The translations under genes were made by a program, and so were the position numbers. A model generated the notes under the pieces. That model was not told the DNA's origin and ran no database searches. It saw nothing but the letters and a program-made list of their open reading frames with translations. From a virus: 48,498 nucleotides of DNA. Position 1 is the first letter of the stretch; each line of letters opens with the position of its first letter. Shown here in pieces: positions 27,311 through 34,912 of the stretch. The DNA is taken from the IMG/VR virus record IMGVR_UViG_3300042010_000048, positions 1 through 48,498 of that record; one strand, 5' to 3'.

Positions 27311-27909
27311 AGATGCTGCATATTGTCACTAGGAAGACCGCGAAAGCAATAGGCTTGAAGAGATATTTCAGTGGCAAGCTATGCGCGCACGGACATGTAT
27401 GCGAAAGGGTAATTGGTAGCGGCTTGTGTGATGATTGCCGGCTGATACTTGGCCGCAAGCATGACGAGACTCGCCGTAACGACGATCAGCGCAAGGCGTA
27501 CATGGCCGGCTACCTGGCTGAATACGTAAAGGAAAACCGAGAGGACATCCGACGGAACGCAAGGAATCATTACGCCAAGCATCGACCGCTAATGGCCGAA
27601 CGAGGCAAAGCGTTTCGCGAGTCGAACAAGGATCTATACCGCGCCTTGTGCCATCAGCGCAGAGCAAAGATTCACAACCGTATTCCTGCATGGTGCAGCA
27701 AAGATGATCTGAAAACCATCCGGGCTATGCATAGAGAGGCTAGGCGCCTTGAGTCAATCACCGGCATCGCCTTTCACGTCGATCACATCATCCCGATTGC
27801 TGGACGCCTTGTATCTGGCCTGCATGTGCCGAGCAATATGCAGATCCTGACGAAGCATCAGAACCTCGCTAAACTCAACCAGTTCGACCCTTGGGCATTC
27901 CAGGGCTAA
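27307..27909 (+). CDS. Free-standing HNH endonuclease after terL
   Basis: 200 residues from a TTG at 27307 that has GAGG eight bases ahead; the ATG at 27313 is the alternative. An N-terminal zinc finger (CAHGHVCE, CDDC), a linker with YAKHRPLMAERGKAF, and a C-terminal HNH core (FHVDHIIPIAGRLVSGLHVP, SNMQILTKHQNLAK). A homing endonuclease next to the terminase gene can cut related phages that lack it. Its start overlaps the terL stop. Confidence 0.88.
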   Translation: MKMLHIVTRKTAKAIGLKRYFSGKLCAHGHVCERVIGSGLCDDCRLILGRKHDETRRNDDQRKAYMAGYLAEYVKENREDIRRNARNHYAKHRPLMAERGKAFRESNKDLYRALCHQRRAKIHNRIPAWCSKDDLKTIRAMHREARRLESITGIAFHVDHIIPIAGRLVSGLHVPSNMQILTKHQNLAKLNQFDPWAFQG

Positions 27910-27919
27910 CACCATCCCC

Positions 27920-27948
27920 GCACGGTATCAACCAGCCTGTTACCGTGC
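27920..27948. terminator. Hairpin after the HNH gene
   Basis: GCACGGTA (27920-27927) pairs with TACCGTGC (27941-27948). No T run follows, so it is at best a weak or factor-dependent terminator. Confidence 0.4.
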
Positions 27949-27958
27949 GCAAATAATG

Positions 27959-27972
27959 ATTCTCCGGAGAAC
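27959..27972. promoter_or_regulatory. Palindrome copy 5 (TTCTCCGGAGAA)
   Basis: ATTCTCCGGAGAAC lies nine bases upstream of the -35 of the promoter at 27982-28010. This is an activator-like distance, unlike the -10-adjacent copy at 16635. Confidence 0.6.
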
Positions 27973-27981
27973 AGTTAGCGC

Positions 27982-28010
27982 TTGACGGTGAGCCAAATAC
28001 CGGAAATAAT
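27982..28010 (+). promoter_or_regulatory. Promoter for genes 28038-29122
   Basis: TTGACG (27982-27987), 17-base spacer, AATAAT (28005-28010). Confidence 0.7.
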
Positions 28011-28037
28011 CGGCTCACTTCATAGGAGGCGGTAAAG

Positions 28038-28328
28038 ATGGCGACGGTTAAAGAGAAGGCGCTGGTTGCGGAGATTACAGATCTGGCAATGGAGATGGGC
28101 GATGGCGATTACAATGTATGCGTTGATTATCACGGTCATATCCACGCTGTTGACGTTCGAATTGCACTGAGAGGCTCAAGCGATTGGGTTTACTACGCTG
28201 AAACTTGTTACCTAAGCGGGCGACGTGACGTATTTACAGAGAAGAAATCAATTCCCGAGCTAAAGAAAATGCTGGCTCAGGTAAAGAAACACCACAAATC
28301 ATTCGACGCGGACGGGGTTAAGTTATGA
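28038..28328 (+). CDS. Hypothetical protein, 96 aa
   Basis: AGGAGG eight bases before the ATG. Helix (KEKALVAEITDLAMEMGDGD), then a beta domain (NVCVDYHGHIHAVDVRIALR, WVYYAETCYL) and a basic tail. Its pattern is that of short accessory phage proteins; function unknown. First gene of a four-gene unit placed between packaging and head genes. Confidence 0.7.
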   Translation: MATVKEKALVAEITDLAMEMGDGDYNVCVDYHGHIHAVDVRIALRGSSDWVYYAETCYLSGRRDVFTEKKSIPELKKMLAQVKKHHKSFDADGVKL

Positions 28329-28840
28329 GTAAGGTTGATTGGAGTTTGGCGCCGGAAGCAACTCACTATTTGGACGCTGGTGATCTAAATACGAGATTTC
28401 GCGATTTGACTGGTGATACATGGAAGTATTTTAATGCGATCACTGGAAAGTGGGTGCAGCATTATTTCAGCTCGGAAGATCTGTTAGCACGTCACGATTT
28501 GATTGCACGCCCAAAGCCTAAGCAATGGTCAGGCCCGCAAGATGGGTTGCCGCCAGTAGGAATTAAGTGCGAGTATGGCTCCGATGAAAGCGGATGGAAG
28601 AAAATAAATGTTCTGGCGCACACTATGGTCGGCGGTACGTCAGCGGTCGGACAGACCGGTGACAATGGTCAAATTTGCATAGGTGCTGCGCAGTACTGGC
28701 GCCCAAGTCGTACAGCCGAACAACTAGCCGCCGACCTCCGCGAAACCGCAATCCGCGAGATCATGGATATTGCCGATGTGGATTGCCGGGTTACTGCGGC
28801 TCGACTGGTTGATGCTGGGTTTAAGCGGGAGGTGGTTTGA
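28325..28840 (+). CDS. DWSxAPE-type accessory protein, 171 aa
   Basis: The front (KVDWSLAPEATHYLDAG) and the parts GPQDGLPPVGIKCEYGSDES and AAQYWRPSRTAEQLAADLRE are widespread in modular phage proteins that also occur fused to methyltransferases or DUF-domain proteins. No enzyme core is visible. The C-terminal helix (EIMDIADVDCRVTAARLVDA) is conserved-looking. Overlaps both neighbours. Confidence 0.7.
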   Translation: MSKVDWSLAPEATHYLDAGDLNTRFRDLTGDTWKYFNAITGKWVQHYFSSEDLLARHDLIARPKPKQWSGPQDGLPPVGIKCEYGSDESGWKKINVLAHTMVGGTSAVGQTGDNGQICIGAAQYWRPSRTAEQLAADLRETAIREIMDIADVDCRVTAARLVDAGFKREVV

Positions 28841-28992
28841 TGGGTATCGGCTTTCAGATTACGATGACGGCGCTTGTTATAGCAGCGCTTGCAGTCCTGT
28901 TTTATGATGAGGCGCCAAAGTGGGTAAAGATTATCGGAGGTCTTGCATTCTGGTGCGTTCCGGTTGGCATCATCATTCAGATATGGTCGTAG
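28840..28992 (+). CDS. Small two-span membrane protein, 50 aa
   Basis: ATG overlaps the stop upstream (TGATG). Two hydrophobic segments (FQITMTALVIAALAVLFY and IIGGLAFWCVPVGIIIQIW) separated by EAPKWVK. Function unknown. Confidence 0.6.
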   Translation: MGIGFQITMTALVIAALAVLFYDEAPKWVKIIGGLAFWCVPVGIIIQIWS

Positions 28993-28996
28993 CAAT

Positions 28997-29122
28997 ATGT
29001 ACGCAGAGACATTCGATGATCTATATGACGCAAGATCGGCAGCCGACGAACTTGAGTGGGCCGGATTTACAGTTAACTTAATCCGTCTTAGAGTTGGGTT
29101 TGCAGTTTTCGCAGACTTATAA
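28997..29122 (+). CDS. Hypothetical protein, 41 aa
   Basis: Starts five bases after the previous stop. YAETFDDLYDARSAADELEW and a beta-like end (FTVNLIRLRVGFAVFADL). Weakly supported; position before the terminator and open frame only. Confidence 0.4.
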   Translation: MYAETFDDLYDARSAADELEWAGFTVNLIRLRVGFAVFADL

Positions 29123-29133
29123 AACCTCAAGGA

Positions 29134-29221
29134 CTTGACAAACACAAAAACACCATTTCCAATCTGTCCACGATCCATAAACCGTGGACATTTGAGATTT
29201 GGTGTTTTTTCATTTGTCAAG
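29134..29221. terminator. Large nested bidirectional terminator
   Basis: Three nested stems: CTTGACAAA/TTTGTCAAG (29134-29142, 29213-29221), AAACACCA/TGGTGTTT (29148-29155, 29200-29207) with a T run after it, and GTCCACG/CGTGGAC (29166-29172, 29183-29189). It separates the convergent plus operon and the minus-strand MuF gene, whose last codons it includes. Confidence 0.8.
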
Positions 29222-30112
29222 CTTGCGCTTGGCTCGCTCGATGATTGCCGTAGATAGTGGGTTTCCCTTGTCGTCAACCAATACTTCGACTTGGCTACAG
29301 TAACAAAAGATCATATTAGGAACAATCGAATACCAAGTTGCAACTTCCTGAATAGTGAAAAGCTCACCATGGCGTGCGATATGAGATGCGCGGCTTGTAC
29401 TCTTAAGCGCTGACAGGTGGAGCAATTTAGACTTGATGCCTAGGTCGGTCTGCGCCTGTTGCGCCTCTTCTCGCCTAGCTGTACGCATCGCACCTACAAC
29501 TTCTGTCTGTGCAATACGGCTAGCGTCAAACTTGCTGACTCCAATCCTTGTCTCGATGTTCTCCGCTATTTTACGTGGATTGAGACCGCTAGCCATTCCA
29601 CGAGACAGAGTAGACGCCAGATCGCCAGTCATATCGTCAGCGATCTTCTTCATCTCGTTGAACGTGCGAGCCTGGAGCAGACTAAGCCGGCGACGATAAG
29701 GAGCACTAGTCAACAGCGAGTCAAGGTGCGGCCTGCTGACTGCATAAGCCTCAGACTGGATTGCAAGGTTGGACATGGTTAAAGCAGTGCCCTGCACATA
29801 GGCAGGAGTGACATAGCCGGATAGGAACCAGTTCGTTTGCGGCGTGCCATCATCAATAAGCTGGCCAATCAGCATGGAAATCTCATTATCCATGTTGGCT
29901 AGCGTGAAATCATCCAGCTCAAAGATGTACGTCTTCTGCTCGGCGTTGACAGCGTTAAGCGTCACGACCTTGTACGGGATGCGCTTCAGGATCGCCAGAA
30001 CGCCTTTCTGCACAGCGTCAATGCGCCTATCGAAGTCCTTGATAGCCTTCTGGACTCTCGCCTGCTGCCCCGTTGGGTCAGTTTCGCTACGGGGAATTAT
30101 GGGTTCTCCCAT
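29210..30112 (-). CDS. MuF/SPP1 gp7-like head morphogenesis protein
   Basis: 300 residues. The conserved core is at 150-225: RRLSLLQARTFNEMKKIADD, TLSRGMASGLNPRKIAENIE, RIGVSKFDASRIAQTEVVGA, which matches the SPP1 gp7/Mu F family. These proteins bind the portal and sit inside the head, often entering the host with DNA. It is on the minus strand, opposite to the other head genes apart from the portal. No toxin or enzyme domain follows the core; the C-terminus is short and basic. Confidence 0.85.
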   Translation of the reverse strand: MGEPIIPRSETDPTGQQARVQKAIKDFDRRIDAVQKGVLAILKRIPYKVVTLNAVNAEQKTYIFELDDFTLANMDNEISMLIGQLIDDGTPQTNWFLSGYVTPAYVQGTALTMSNLAIQSEAYAVSRPHLDSLLTSAPYRRRLSLLQARTFNEMKKIADDMTGDLASTLSRGMASGLNPRKIAENIETRIGVSKFDASRIAQTEVVGAMRTARREEAQQAQTDLGIKSKLLHLSALKSTSRASHIARHGELFTIQEVATWYSIVPNMIFCYCSQVEVLVDDKGNPLSTAIIERAKRKLDK

Positions 30113-30125
30113 GTGTAAATAATCC

Positions 30126-30155
30126 TTGCGCTATTCGTTTGGTTTGACGTAAATT
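30126..30155 (+). promoter_or_regulatory. Promoter for gene 30177
   Basis: TTGCGC (30126-30131), 18-base spacer, TAAATT (30150-30155). A TTGACG at 30144-30149 lies inside the spacer but has no -10 at the right distance. Confidence 0.4.
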
Positions 30156-30176
30156 GTACGCCACATAGGAGGGGTT

Positions 30177-30584
30177 ATGCTCAAGAAAACGCTAAAACAG
30201 AAGGTGCGAGACTGGTGCGATAAGACGTATCACAGAAAGATTGATATCTTTCACGACAAGCGATTCCAGCCGCTTGTTAACAACAGATGCCAGATGAACG
30301 CTGCTGCACTTGTAGCCTCAGGAGAAAGCGTTGCTATTGTCGAGTGCGTGATGATCCACGACAATACCTGCACGCTGCACTACATAAATCTAGATGACCA
30401 AGGCAGATATTTCGATGCAACTCTTGGCTATGAATATCTTAATTCTGATTACAGGCTAGTCAGGATATATCGCGAGCTTCCTGAATTTTCTTGCGATCAC
30501 CTATTCAATGAGAAGCGGCGCATCTGCTTGGAGGCGCTTGGAAGGTGGAAATACAAGCTGCATGAGGCGACGGATCTTTTGTAA
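30177..30584 (+). CDS. Hypothetical protein between portal and MuF genes, 135 aa
   Basis: Single plus-strand gene with AGGAGGGG before its ATG and its own terminator, lying between two minus-strand head genes. It has NNRCQMNAAALVASGESVAI, VECVMIHDNTCTLHYINLDD and GRYFDATLGYEYLNSDYRLV, which looks like a compact alpha/beta fold with one Cys and several His residues; a papain-like layout (Cys, His, Asp) is imaginable but I cannot assign it. Function unknown; it behaves like a later insertion. Confidence 0.65.
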   Translation: MLKKTLKQKVRDWCDKTYHRKIDIFHDKRFQPLVNNRCQMNAAALVASGESVAIVECVMIHDNTCTLHYINLDDQGRYFDATLGYEYLNSDYRLVRIYRELPEFSCDHLFNEKRRICLEALGRWKYKLHEATDLL

Positions 30585-30588
30585 AAAC

Positions 30589-30616
30589 AAGGCCCCAAAC
30601 TAGGGGCCTTTCTTAT
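30589..30616. terminator. Bidirectional terminator
   Basis: AAGGCCCC (30589-30596) pairs with GGGGCCTT (30603-30610), followed by TTCTTATT on plus and by TTGTTTTTA on minus. It serves gene 30177 and the portal gene, which converge. Confidence 0.85.
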
Positions 30617-31983
30617 TGCACGGTTGCCGGATCTTCTGGCGCGGGCTCTACATCGGGAAGCGGAGTAAGCGCTTCCGTGTTTTCGTACCCCGCCGCTGTC
30701 CGCATCTCTTCAGGACTAAAGATCATATCGCCACTCGCCAGGCTGGAAGCATTGACCTCGCTCATGGTCTTCACGTTCAGCAGCTTCTCTGCATCAGTCG
30801 ATTCAGTCAGCTCATCGAACATTACTTCGAAGTCTTCACGGCGCTCAATGACACCGTGATCCATCATCCATTCAACCACTAGTCGCGAATTAGGGCCGAC
30901 TTCATTCAGGCGGCGACCTTGGCCGAAGCGGTTGAACGCCTTGATGTCCTCGTTGCTAGCTAGCGTGCCAGTCTGACGACCTACGATGATCGTAGAGCCT
31001 ACGCCGATGCCAGCGCCTACCTCTTGCAGGTTGACTTCGAACGGGCCAACCGGATCAGGCACAGCGGACGTGATTGCGTTAACAGTTCCGCCCTGTGTGA
31101 TGATTGCGGAGTCAATGCCACGGTTAAGGCCCGACACCACTTCATCGTATAGCGTACCCACTTCCGACAATTGCATGCCATGGGCGCGGGCGAGATCAGA
31201 AAGATTTGTGTCCTTCTCGAATCCGATATGGATAGCCCGAGCAGCAGCCTTTATGTATGCCTCACCAGAACCGCCAGTAACTTTCTCCAGGCTGATCAGT
31301 GCGTTCAGGATGGGCTCGTACACCGACTCTGGCTCAGTAATCGAGCCGAAGATAATCACGCGGCTAGGGTGCATCTCAACTTGACGAGGCGAGTTGCCAG
31401 ATACTTCGCTGTGTTCGTTGTAGGTGAACATCAGGGGGGCGCCGTAAGTCGGGCTAGCCTGATTGGTGTCCCACACGGAAACGGTAAGCGAGCCACGCCA
31501 AGTAGGGATAAACTTTACGATGGCGGCCGCGCTCACTGTTTTCAGTGGCTCATTCCACTGCTTCGAGTCCTTAACCTGAATAATCAGGCCAGCATAGCCA
31601 CCGACCATCTTACGCTTATCAGTCTCCTTGATCGCAGACCAGATAGCTTTCTTCTTAAATAGCCGCTTAACGTCCTTTTCCCACTGAGTCTCATCGCGGG
31701 ATTCGTCGAACTCGTCTTCGCCCTCAATGATCCAAGGGTTCGTCTGCCACGTCTTATTGAGGATCTGCATAAGTGCGCCATGACCAACGCCATGACGCTT
31801 ATAGACGCGATAGAACTCGTCAAAGCCAGGGTTATCAGGGAAGCCGTATTCGCAGTATGCTCTGGGCCGCTTCGTATCCAGCGCGCCAGTACCGAACGCA
31901 GCCAACTGACGAGACGCAGCGATCTGCCGTTCAGCCAGGTTATTCAGCGCCATCATCAGTTCAGGTGGTGCATTGACAGTCAT
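30613..31983 (-). CDS. Portal protein (DUF1073 type)
   Basis: 456 residues, the usual size. NKTWQTNPWIIEGEDEFDES, DKRKMVGGYAGLIIQVKDSK, EMHPSRVIIFGSITEPESVY and TIIVGRQTGTLASNEDIKAF match the DUF1073 portal family, the dodecameric ring through which DNA enters and leaves the head. GAGG lies nine bases before the ATG. It lies on the minus strand and diverges from the prohead protease gene, whereas most phages transcribe these together. Confidence 0.9.
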   Translation of the reverse strand: MTVNAPPELMMALNNLAERQIAASRQLAAFGTGALDTKRPRAYCEYGFPDNPGFDEFYRVYKRHGVGHGALMQILNKTWQTNPWIIEGEDEFDESRDETQWEKDVKRLFKKKAIWSAIKETDKRKMVGGYAGLIIQVKDSKQWNEPLKTVSAAAIVKFIPTWRGSLTVSVWDTNQASPTYGAPLMFTYNEHSEVSGNSPRQVEMHPSRVIIFGSITEPESVYEPILNALISLEKVTGGSGEAYIKAAARAIHIGFEKDTNLSDLARAHGMQLSEVGTLYDEVVSGLNRGIDSAIITQGGTVNAITSAVPDPVGPFEVNLQEVGAGIGVGSTIIVGRQTGTLASNEDIKAFNRFGQGRRLNEVGPNSRLVVEWMMDHGVIERREDFEVMFDELTESTDAEKLLNVKTMSEVNASSLASGDMIFSPEEMRTAAGYENTEALTPLPDVEPAPEDPATVQ

Positions 31984-32043
31984 AAAATAGGGCCTCGTAA
32001 ATTACCCATATGATATCACTTGCCAAAAGTCGGTATTAGTGCG

Positions 32044-32052
32044 TGGTAAACT
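32044..32052 (+). promoter_or_regulatory. Extended -10 promoter for head genes
   Basis: TGGTAAACT, 37 bases before the GTG of the protease gene. The 14 bases TGGTAAACTATCGG recur with one change at 45665. Confidence 0.55.
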
Positions 32053-32080
32053 ATCGGCTATCTATTGGAGGGTTAGCCCT

Positions 32081-33412
32081 GTGAAAAAAACGCGTGTGAA
32101 CATCCTGTCGGCGGTTAACGCTGACTCGATCAAGATTGAGCGCACAGAGGTAGCTGGCGAGAAGTACGCGGTTATCAAAAATGTGCTGTGGATGAAGGAC
32201 AACATCGTGCTCAACGATGGTCTGTACTCTTCGTCTGAGAACGCCAAGGGTTACGCCTCGATGGATGGCCGCGTGATGCCATTTGGTCATCCAGAGGTTA
32301 ACGGCCAGTACGTCGCTATAAGCTCGCTAGACAACGCCGATGTTGCGGTGGCGCTAGGTAAGCATTACGGTGGTGTTCACGCTCAGAACGTGCGACAGGC
32401 TGGCGAAGAGTACTTTGCCGATGTAATGATCAACGAGCGCGTAGCTAAGTCCCATCCAGATGGTGAAATGCTGCTGAATTGGGTTGGCAAGGCTGAGGAC
32501 TACCAAGTCAATGGCGCCGCTAAGCCAGATCCGGTGCATATGTCTACCGGCCTGATGACTGCTCGCGTCAATGCTAAAGGCGAGTCGCGTGGTAAGTCGT
32601 ATAGCTGGATCGCTACTCAGCAGTCCTACGACCACCTGGCAATCCTGTTCCATGAGCAAGGTGCTGGCGGTGACGAGGTTGCAATCGCCGTTAACTGCGA
32701 TTCGGTCATTAACTCTGTGCTGCCTACAGTCAACGAAGACGCCCTAGACGACTCGTACGGCGAGAAGCTTGCAATTCTGAGCGAGGCAGTCAAAGAGCGA
32801 TTCGCAACATCGGATTCTTACGCATACGTGCAGGACTTCGATGATCGTGCGCTGATCTACGTAACACCAGAAGGCACTTATACCATCGACTACCACTATG
32901 AGGGTGATAATCCAATCCTTACTGGCGAATCGAAAGTTGTAACTGTTGAAACGTCTTATAAGGTGAAAACCAACTCCATGATTGAGCACGTTAGAAGCGT
33001 GCTAAAATATTTCAGTACCAAAACTAAACAGCCAGTAGTGGCTAATGTGATCGAGGAAACATCCGATATGAAACCCGAAGAACTGCAAGCGGCGCTCGAT
33101 GCGCAGGCTGAAAAGTTGCAGGGCGCGTTCAACACTGCGCTTGCGGCTCTTGAAGCTAAACATGGCGAGGCACTGACTGCTGTTAATGCCAAGCTCGAAG
33201 CTAACGCTGAGGCCGGCCTGAAAGACAAGCGCGCCGCAGTAGCCAAAGTTCACGGCGAAGTTGTTGCAAACGCCTTGAGCGGTGAGGCTCTGGATGCAAT
33301 GTTCGCCAGCGTGCAAACCGCTGCCGGCATCGTTTCGGGCGCTCCAGTTACCAACGCCAAAGACGAGTTCGAAGGCTATAGCTTGAACCAAGCTGATCAG
33401 GAGGCCAAATAA
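32081..33412 (+). CDS. Prohead protease (DUF2213) fused to scaffold
   Basis: 443 residues from the GTG at 32081, which has GGAGGG eight bases ahead; the longer frame from 32039 would run through the promoter. The first 210 residues (WMKDNIVLNDGLYSSSENAK, MPFGHPEVNGQYVAISSLDN, VMINERVAKSHPDGEMLLNW, MSTGLMTARVNAKGE) are the DUF2213 protease family that cleaves the scaffold during head maturation. The last 114 residues are Ala/Glu/Lys-rich, helical and scaffold-like (ELQAALDAQAEKLQGAFNTA). The scaffold part has its own start at 33068. Confidence 0.88.
   Translation: MKKTRVNILSAVNADSIKIERTEVAGEKYAVIKNVLWMKDNIVLNDGLYSSSENAKGYASMDGRVMPFGHPEVNGQYVAISSLDNADVAVALGKHYGGVHAQNVRQAGEEYFADVMINERVAKSHPDGEMLLNWVGKAEDYQVNGAAKPDPVHMSTGLMTARVNAKGESRGKSYSWIATQQSYDHLAILFHEQGAGGDEVAIAVNCDSVINSVLPTVNEDALDDSYGEKLAILSEAVKERFATSDSYAYVQDFDDRALIYVTPEGTYTIDYHYEGDNPILTGESKVVTVETSYKVKTNSMIEHVRSVLKYFSTKTKQPVVANVIEETSDMKPEELQAALDAQAEKLQGAFNTALAALEAKHGEALTAVNAKLEANAEAGLKDKRAAVAKVHGEVVANALSGEALDAMFASVQTAAGIVSGAPVTNAKDEFEGYSLNQADQEAK
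33000..33008 (+). promoter_or_regulatory. Extended -10 inside the protease gene, before the scaffold start
   Basis: TGCTAAAAT, identical to the element at 36723. It lies 59 bases before the internal scaffold ATG. Confidence 0.45.
33068..33412 (+). CDS. Capsid scaffold protein, in-frame inside the protease gene
   Basis: An in-frame ATG at 33068 has GAGGAAAC nine bases ahead, so a separate 114-residue product is likely, as lambda Nu3 inside C. MKPEELQAALDAQAEKLQGA and the following 60 residues form a charged coiled helix; the C-terminus (EFEGYSLNQADQEAK) would be the capsid-binding end. Scaffold guides assembly of the major capsid protein and is then degraded. Confidence 0.7.
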   Translation: MKPEELQAALDAQAEKLQGAFNTALAALEAKHGEALTAVNAKLEANAEAGLKDKRAAVAKVHGEVVANALSGEALDAMFASVQTAAGIVSGAPVTNAKDEFEGYSLNQADQEAK

Positions 33413-33849
33413 TGGCTAACGTTATCTGGCGTGGTCCTGTGCATCTTGCACAGCCTGATTCGCGCACTCTGAAGTTCACTGCTTCGACCCTGCCTGGCTT
33501 GGCGGTTTCGATCACTACCGGCCAGTTTGTAGTGGCGGCAACTTCGAAGGTTGACTTCTTCATCACCCACAATCGCGCCTACATCGGCGAAACCGTGGAC
33601 ACCGCGATCCCTGCTGGCGAAACTGGCGAAGCTTTCAAGCCTGTTCCGCAGTACGAGTTCCAGGTTCGCATGGCTGCCGCAACCTACGCTCCTGGCGCAG
33701 TGTTGAGCATCGTCAACGGTCAGTTCAAGGCCGCTGTTACTGGTGAAGTCGCTGTAGCCGCTTTCGACGAAGCTGCCTCCCGCGCTGTCGGTGCCAACGG
33801 TCTTGCCGACGTTCGCATCCTCGCTAACTCCTACGTGGTGCCTGCATAA
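33412..33849 (+). CDS. Head decoration protein (putative)
   Basis: 145 residues between scaffold and major capsid protein, with AGGAGG before the ATG. Beta-rich throughout (TASTLPGLAVSITTGQFVVA, YEFQVRMAAATYAPGAVLSI) with the final DVRILANSYVVPA. Position and composition are those of capsid-stabilising decoration proteins of this head-gene order. No sequence motif proves it. Confidence 0.75.
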   Translation: MANVIWRGPVHLAQPDSRTLKFTASTLPGLAVSITTGQFVVAATSKVDFFITHNRAYIGETVDTAIPAGETGEAFKPVPQYEFQVRMAAATYAPGAVLSIVNGQFKAAVTGEVAVAAFDEAASRAVGANGLADVRILANSYVVPA

Positions 33850-34859
33850 TGCCTATTCTGACTTTTAACAAAGAGCAAGAGGCTGCCGTCATTGGCAAGC
33901 GTCGCGCTCACAACGCCCGTCAAGAGCGTCTTGCGCGTGATAGCGAAGGCGAGATGATTGGTAACGCCTACACCATCCCTCGCGATGCTTGGGCTGCCTA
34001 CGACAACGACCTGATCACCTTGCAGCGTGCAGCGCTCGGCGTGTTCACTGACTTGGCCAGCCTGCAAAAGAACGTTCCAATCGGCAAGGTTCTGCAATAC
34101 TTCTCCAAGGTCGGCGATCAGGGCGAAGTGAACAGCTCGATTGATGGCCGTAGCCGTGCGAAAGCCGACGCTCCAGTCATTGATTACGAAGGCACCCCGC
34201 TGCCGATCTACGACACCACCTTCACCTTCGGCTGGCGCGATGTTGAAGCCGCTCGTCAAGACGGTGGCTGGCAGTACCTGGATGCCGCTACTCGCGACAA
34301 CGGCAACCGCCGCATCGTTGAGAAGCTGGAAGACCTGGTAATCAACGGTGACACCAAGTTCAACGTTGCCGGCAACCAGATCTACGGTCTGCGTACTGCT
34401 CCAGGCCGCGCTACCGGTAACTTCGGTAACGTCGATCTGGTAACCGCTACCGGTGCTCAGTGGGTTGAAGCGATCAAGCGTGTTCTTCTCGGCCTGCAAG
34501 CCAAGAACTTCTACGGTGGCGCTACCATCTACCTGAACTACGGTGACTGGTTCGCCGCATCGGTTAACGACTACGTTACCGCCGCGCCTCAGAACACCAT
34601 CCTGGCTCGCCTGATGGCAATCCCTGGTGTTGTCTCCATCGTTCCATCCACCGCTGTTCCAGTGAACGAAATCCTCGCCGTTGTAAAAGAACGCCGAGTG
34701 CTGGAAATCCTGACTGCGATGCCTGTTACCACCATGCCGATTGAACGTAAAAACTTCACCGACGAGTACAGCTTCCAGATCATGACCGCCGTAGCGCCGC
34801 AGTTCAAGCGCGACATGGCTGGCAACGCTGGTTACGCGCAGTTCGTTAAAGGCGCATAA
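33849..34859 (+). CDS. Major capsid protein
   Basis: 336 residues. LAALGVFTDLASLQKNVPIG-like helix (ALGVFTDLASLQKNVPIGKV), YFSKVGDQGEVNSSIDGRSR, YDTTFTFGWRDVEAARQDGG, EKLEDLVINGDTKFNVAGNQ, IYGLRTAPGR and the end QIMTAVAPQFKRDMAGNAGY are typical of the HK97-fold DUF2184-type capsid proteins. The strongly G/C-ending codons (GGC, ACC, AAC) suggest high expression. A terminator follows directly. Confidence 0.92.
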   Translation: MPILTFNKEQEAAVIGKRRAHNARQERLARDSEGEMIGNAYTIPRDAWAAYDNDLITLQRAALGVFTDLASLQKNVPIGKVLQYFSKVGDQGEVNSSIDGRSRAKADAPVIDYEGTPLPIYDTTFTFGWRDVEAARQDGGWQYLDAATRDNGNRRIVEKLEDLVINGDTKFNVAGNQIYGLRTAPGRATGNFGNVDLVTATGAQWVEAIKRVLLGLQAKNFYGGATIYLNYGDWFAASVNDYVTAAPQNTILARLMAIPGVVSIVPSTAVPVNEILAVVKERRVLEILTAMPVTTMPIERKNFTDEYSFQIMTAVAPQFKRDMAGNAGYAQFVKGA

Positions 34860-34875
34860 CCGCCTGAGTTAGAAT

Positions 34876-34900
34876 AGGGGCCTTGATTGGCCCCTTTTTT
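34876..34900 (+). terminator. Terminator after the major capsid gene
   Basis: AGGGGCC (34876-34882) pairs with GGCCCCT (34889-34895), with six T. Placed directly after the most expressed gene, it would lower expression downstream. Confidence 0.9.
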
Positions 34901-34912
34901 ATTGGAGTGAAA

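Noticed and set aside
28669-29277. 202-codon minus-strand ORF.
   Set aside because: Runs antisense through the DWSxAPE gene and a terminator; no ribosome-binding site or motif.
30144-30149. TTGACG before gene 30177 as the -35.
   Set aside because: No -10 lies 16-18 bases downstream; that position is taken by the ribosome-binding site.
33831-34499. 222-codon minus-strand ORF.
   Set aside because: Antisense to the major capsid gene; caused by its biased codon use.
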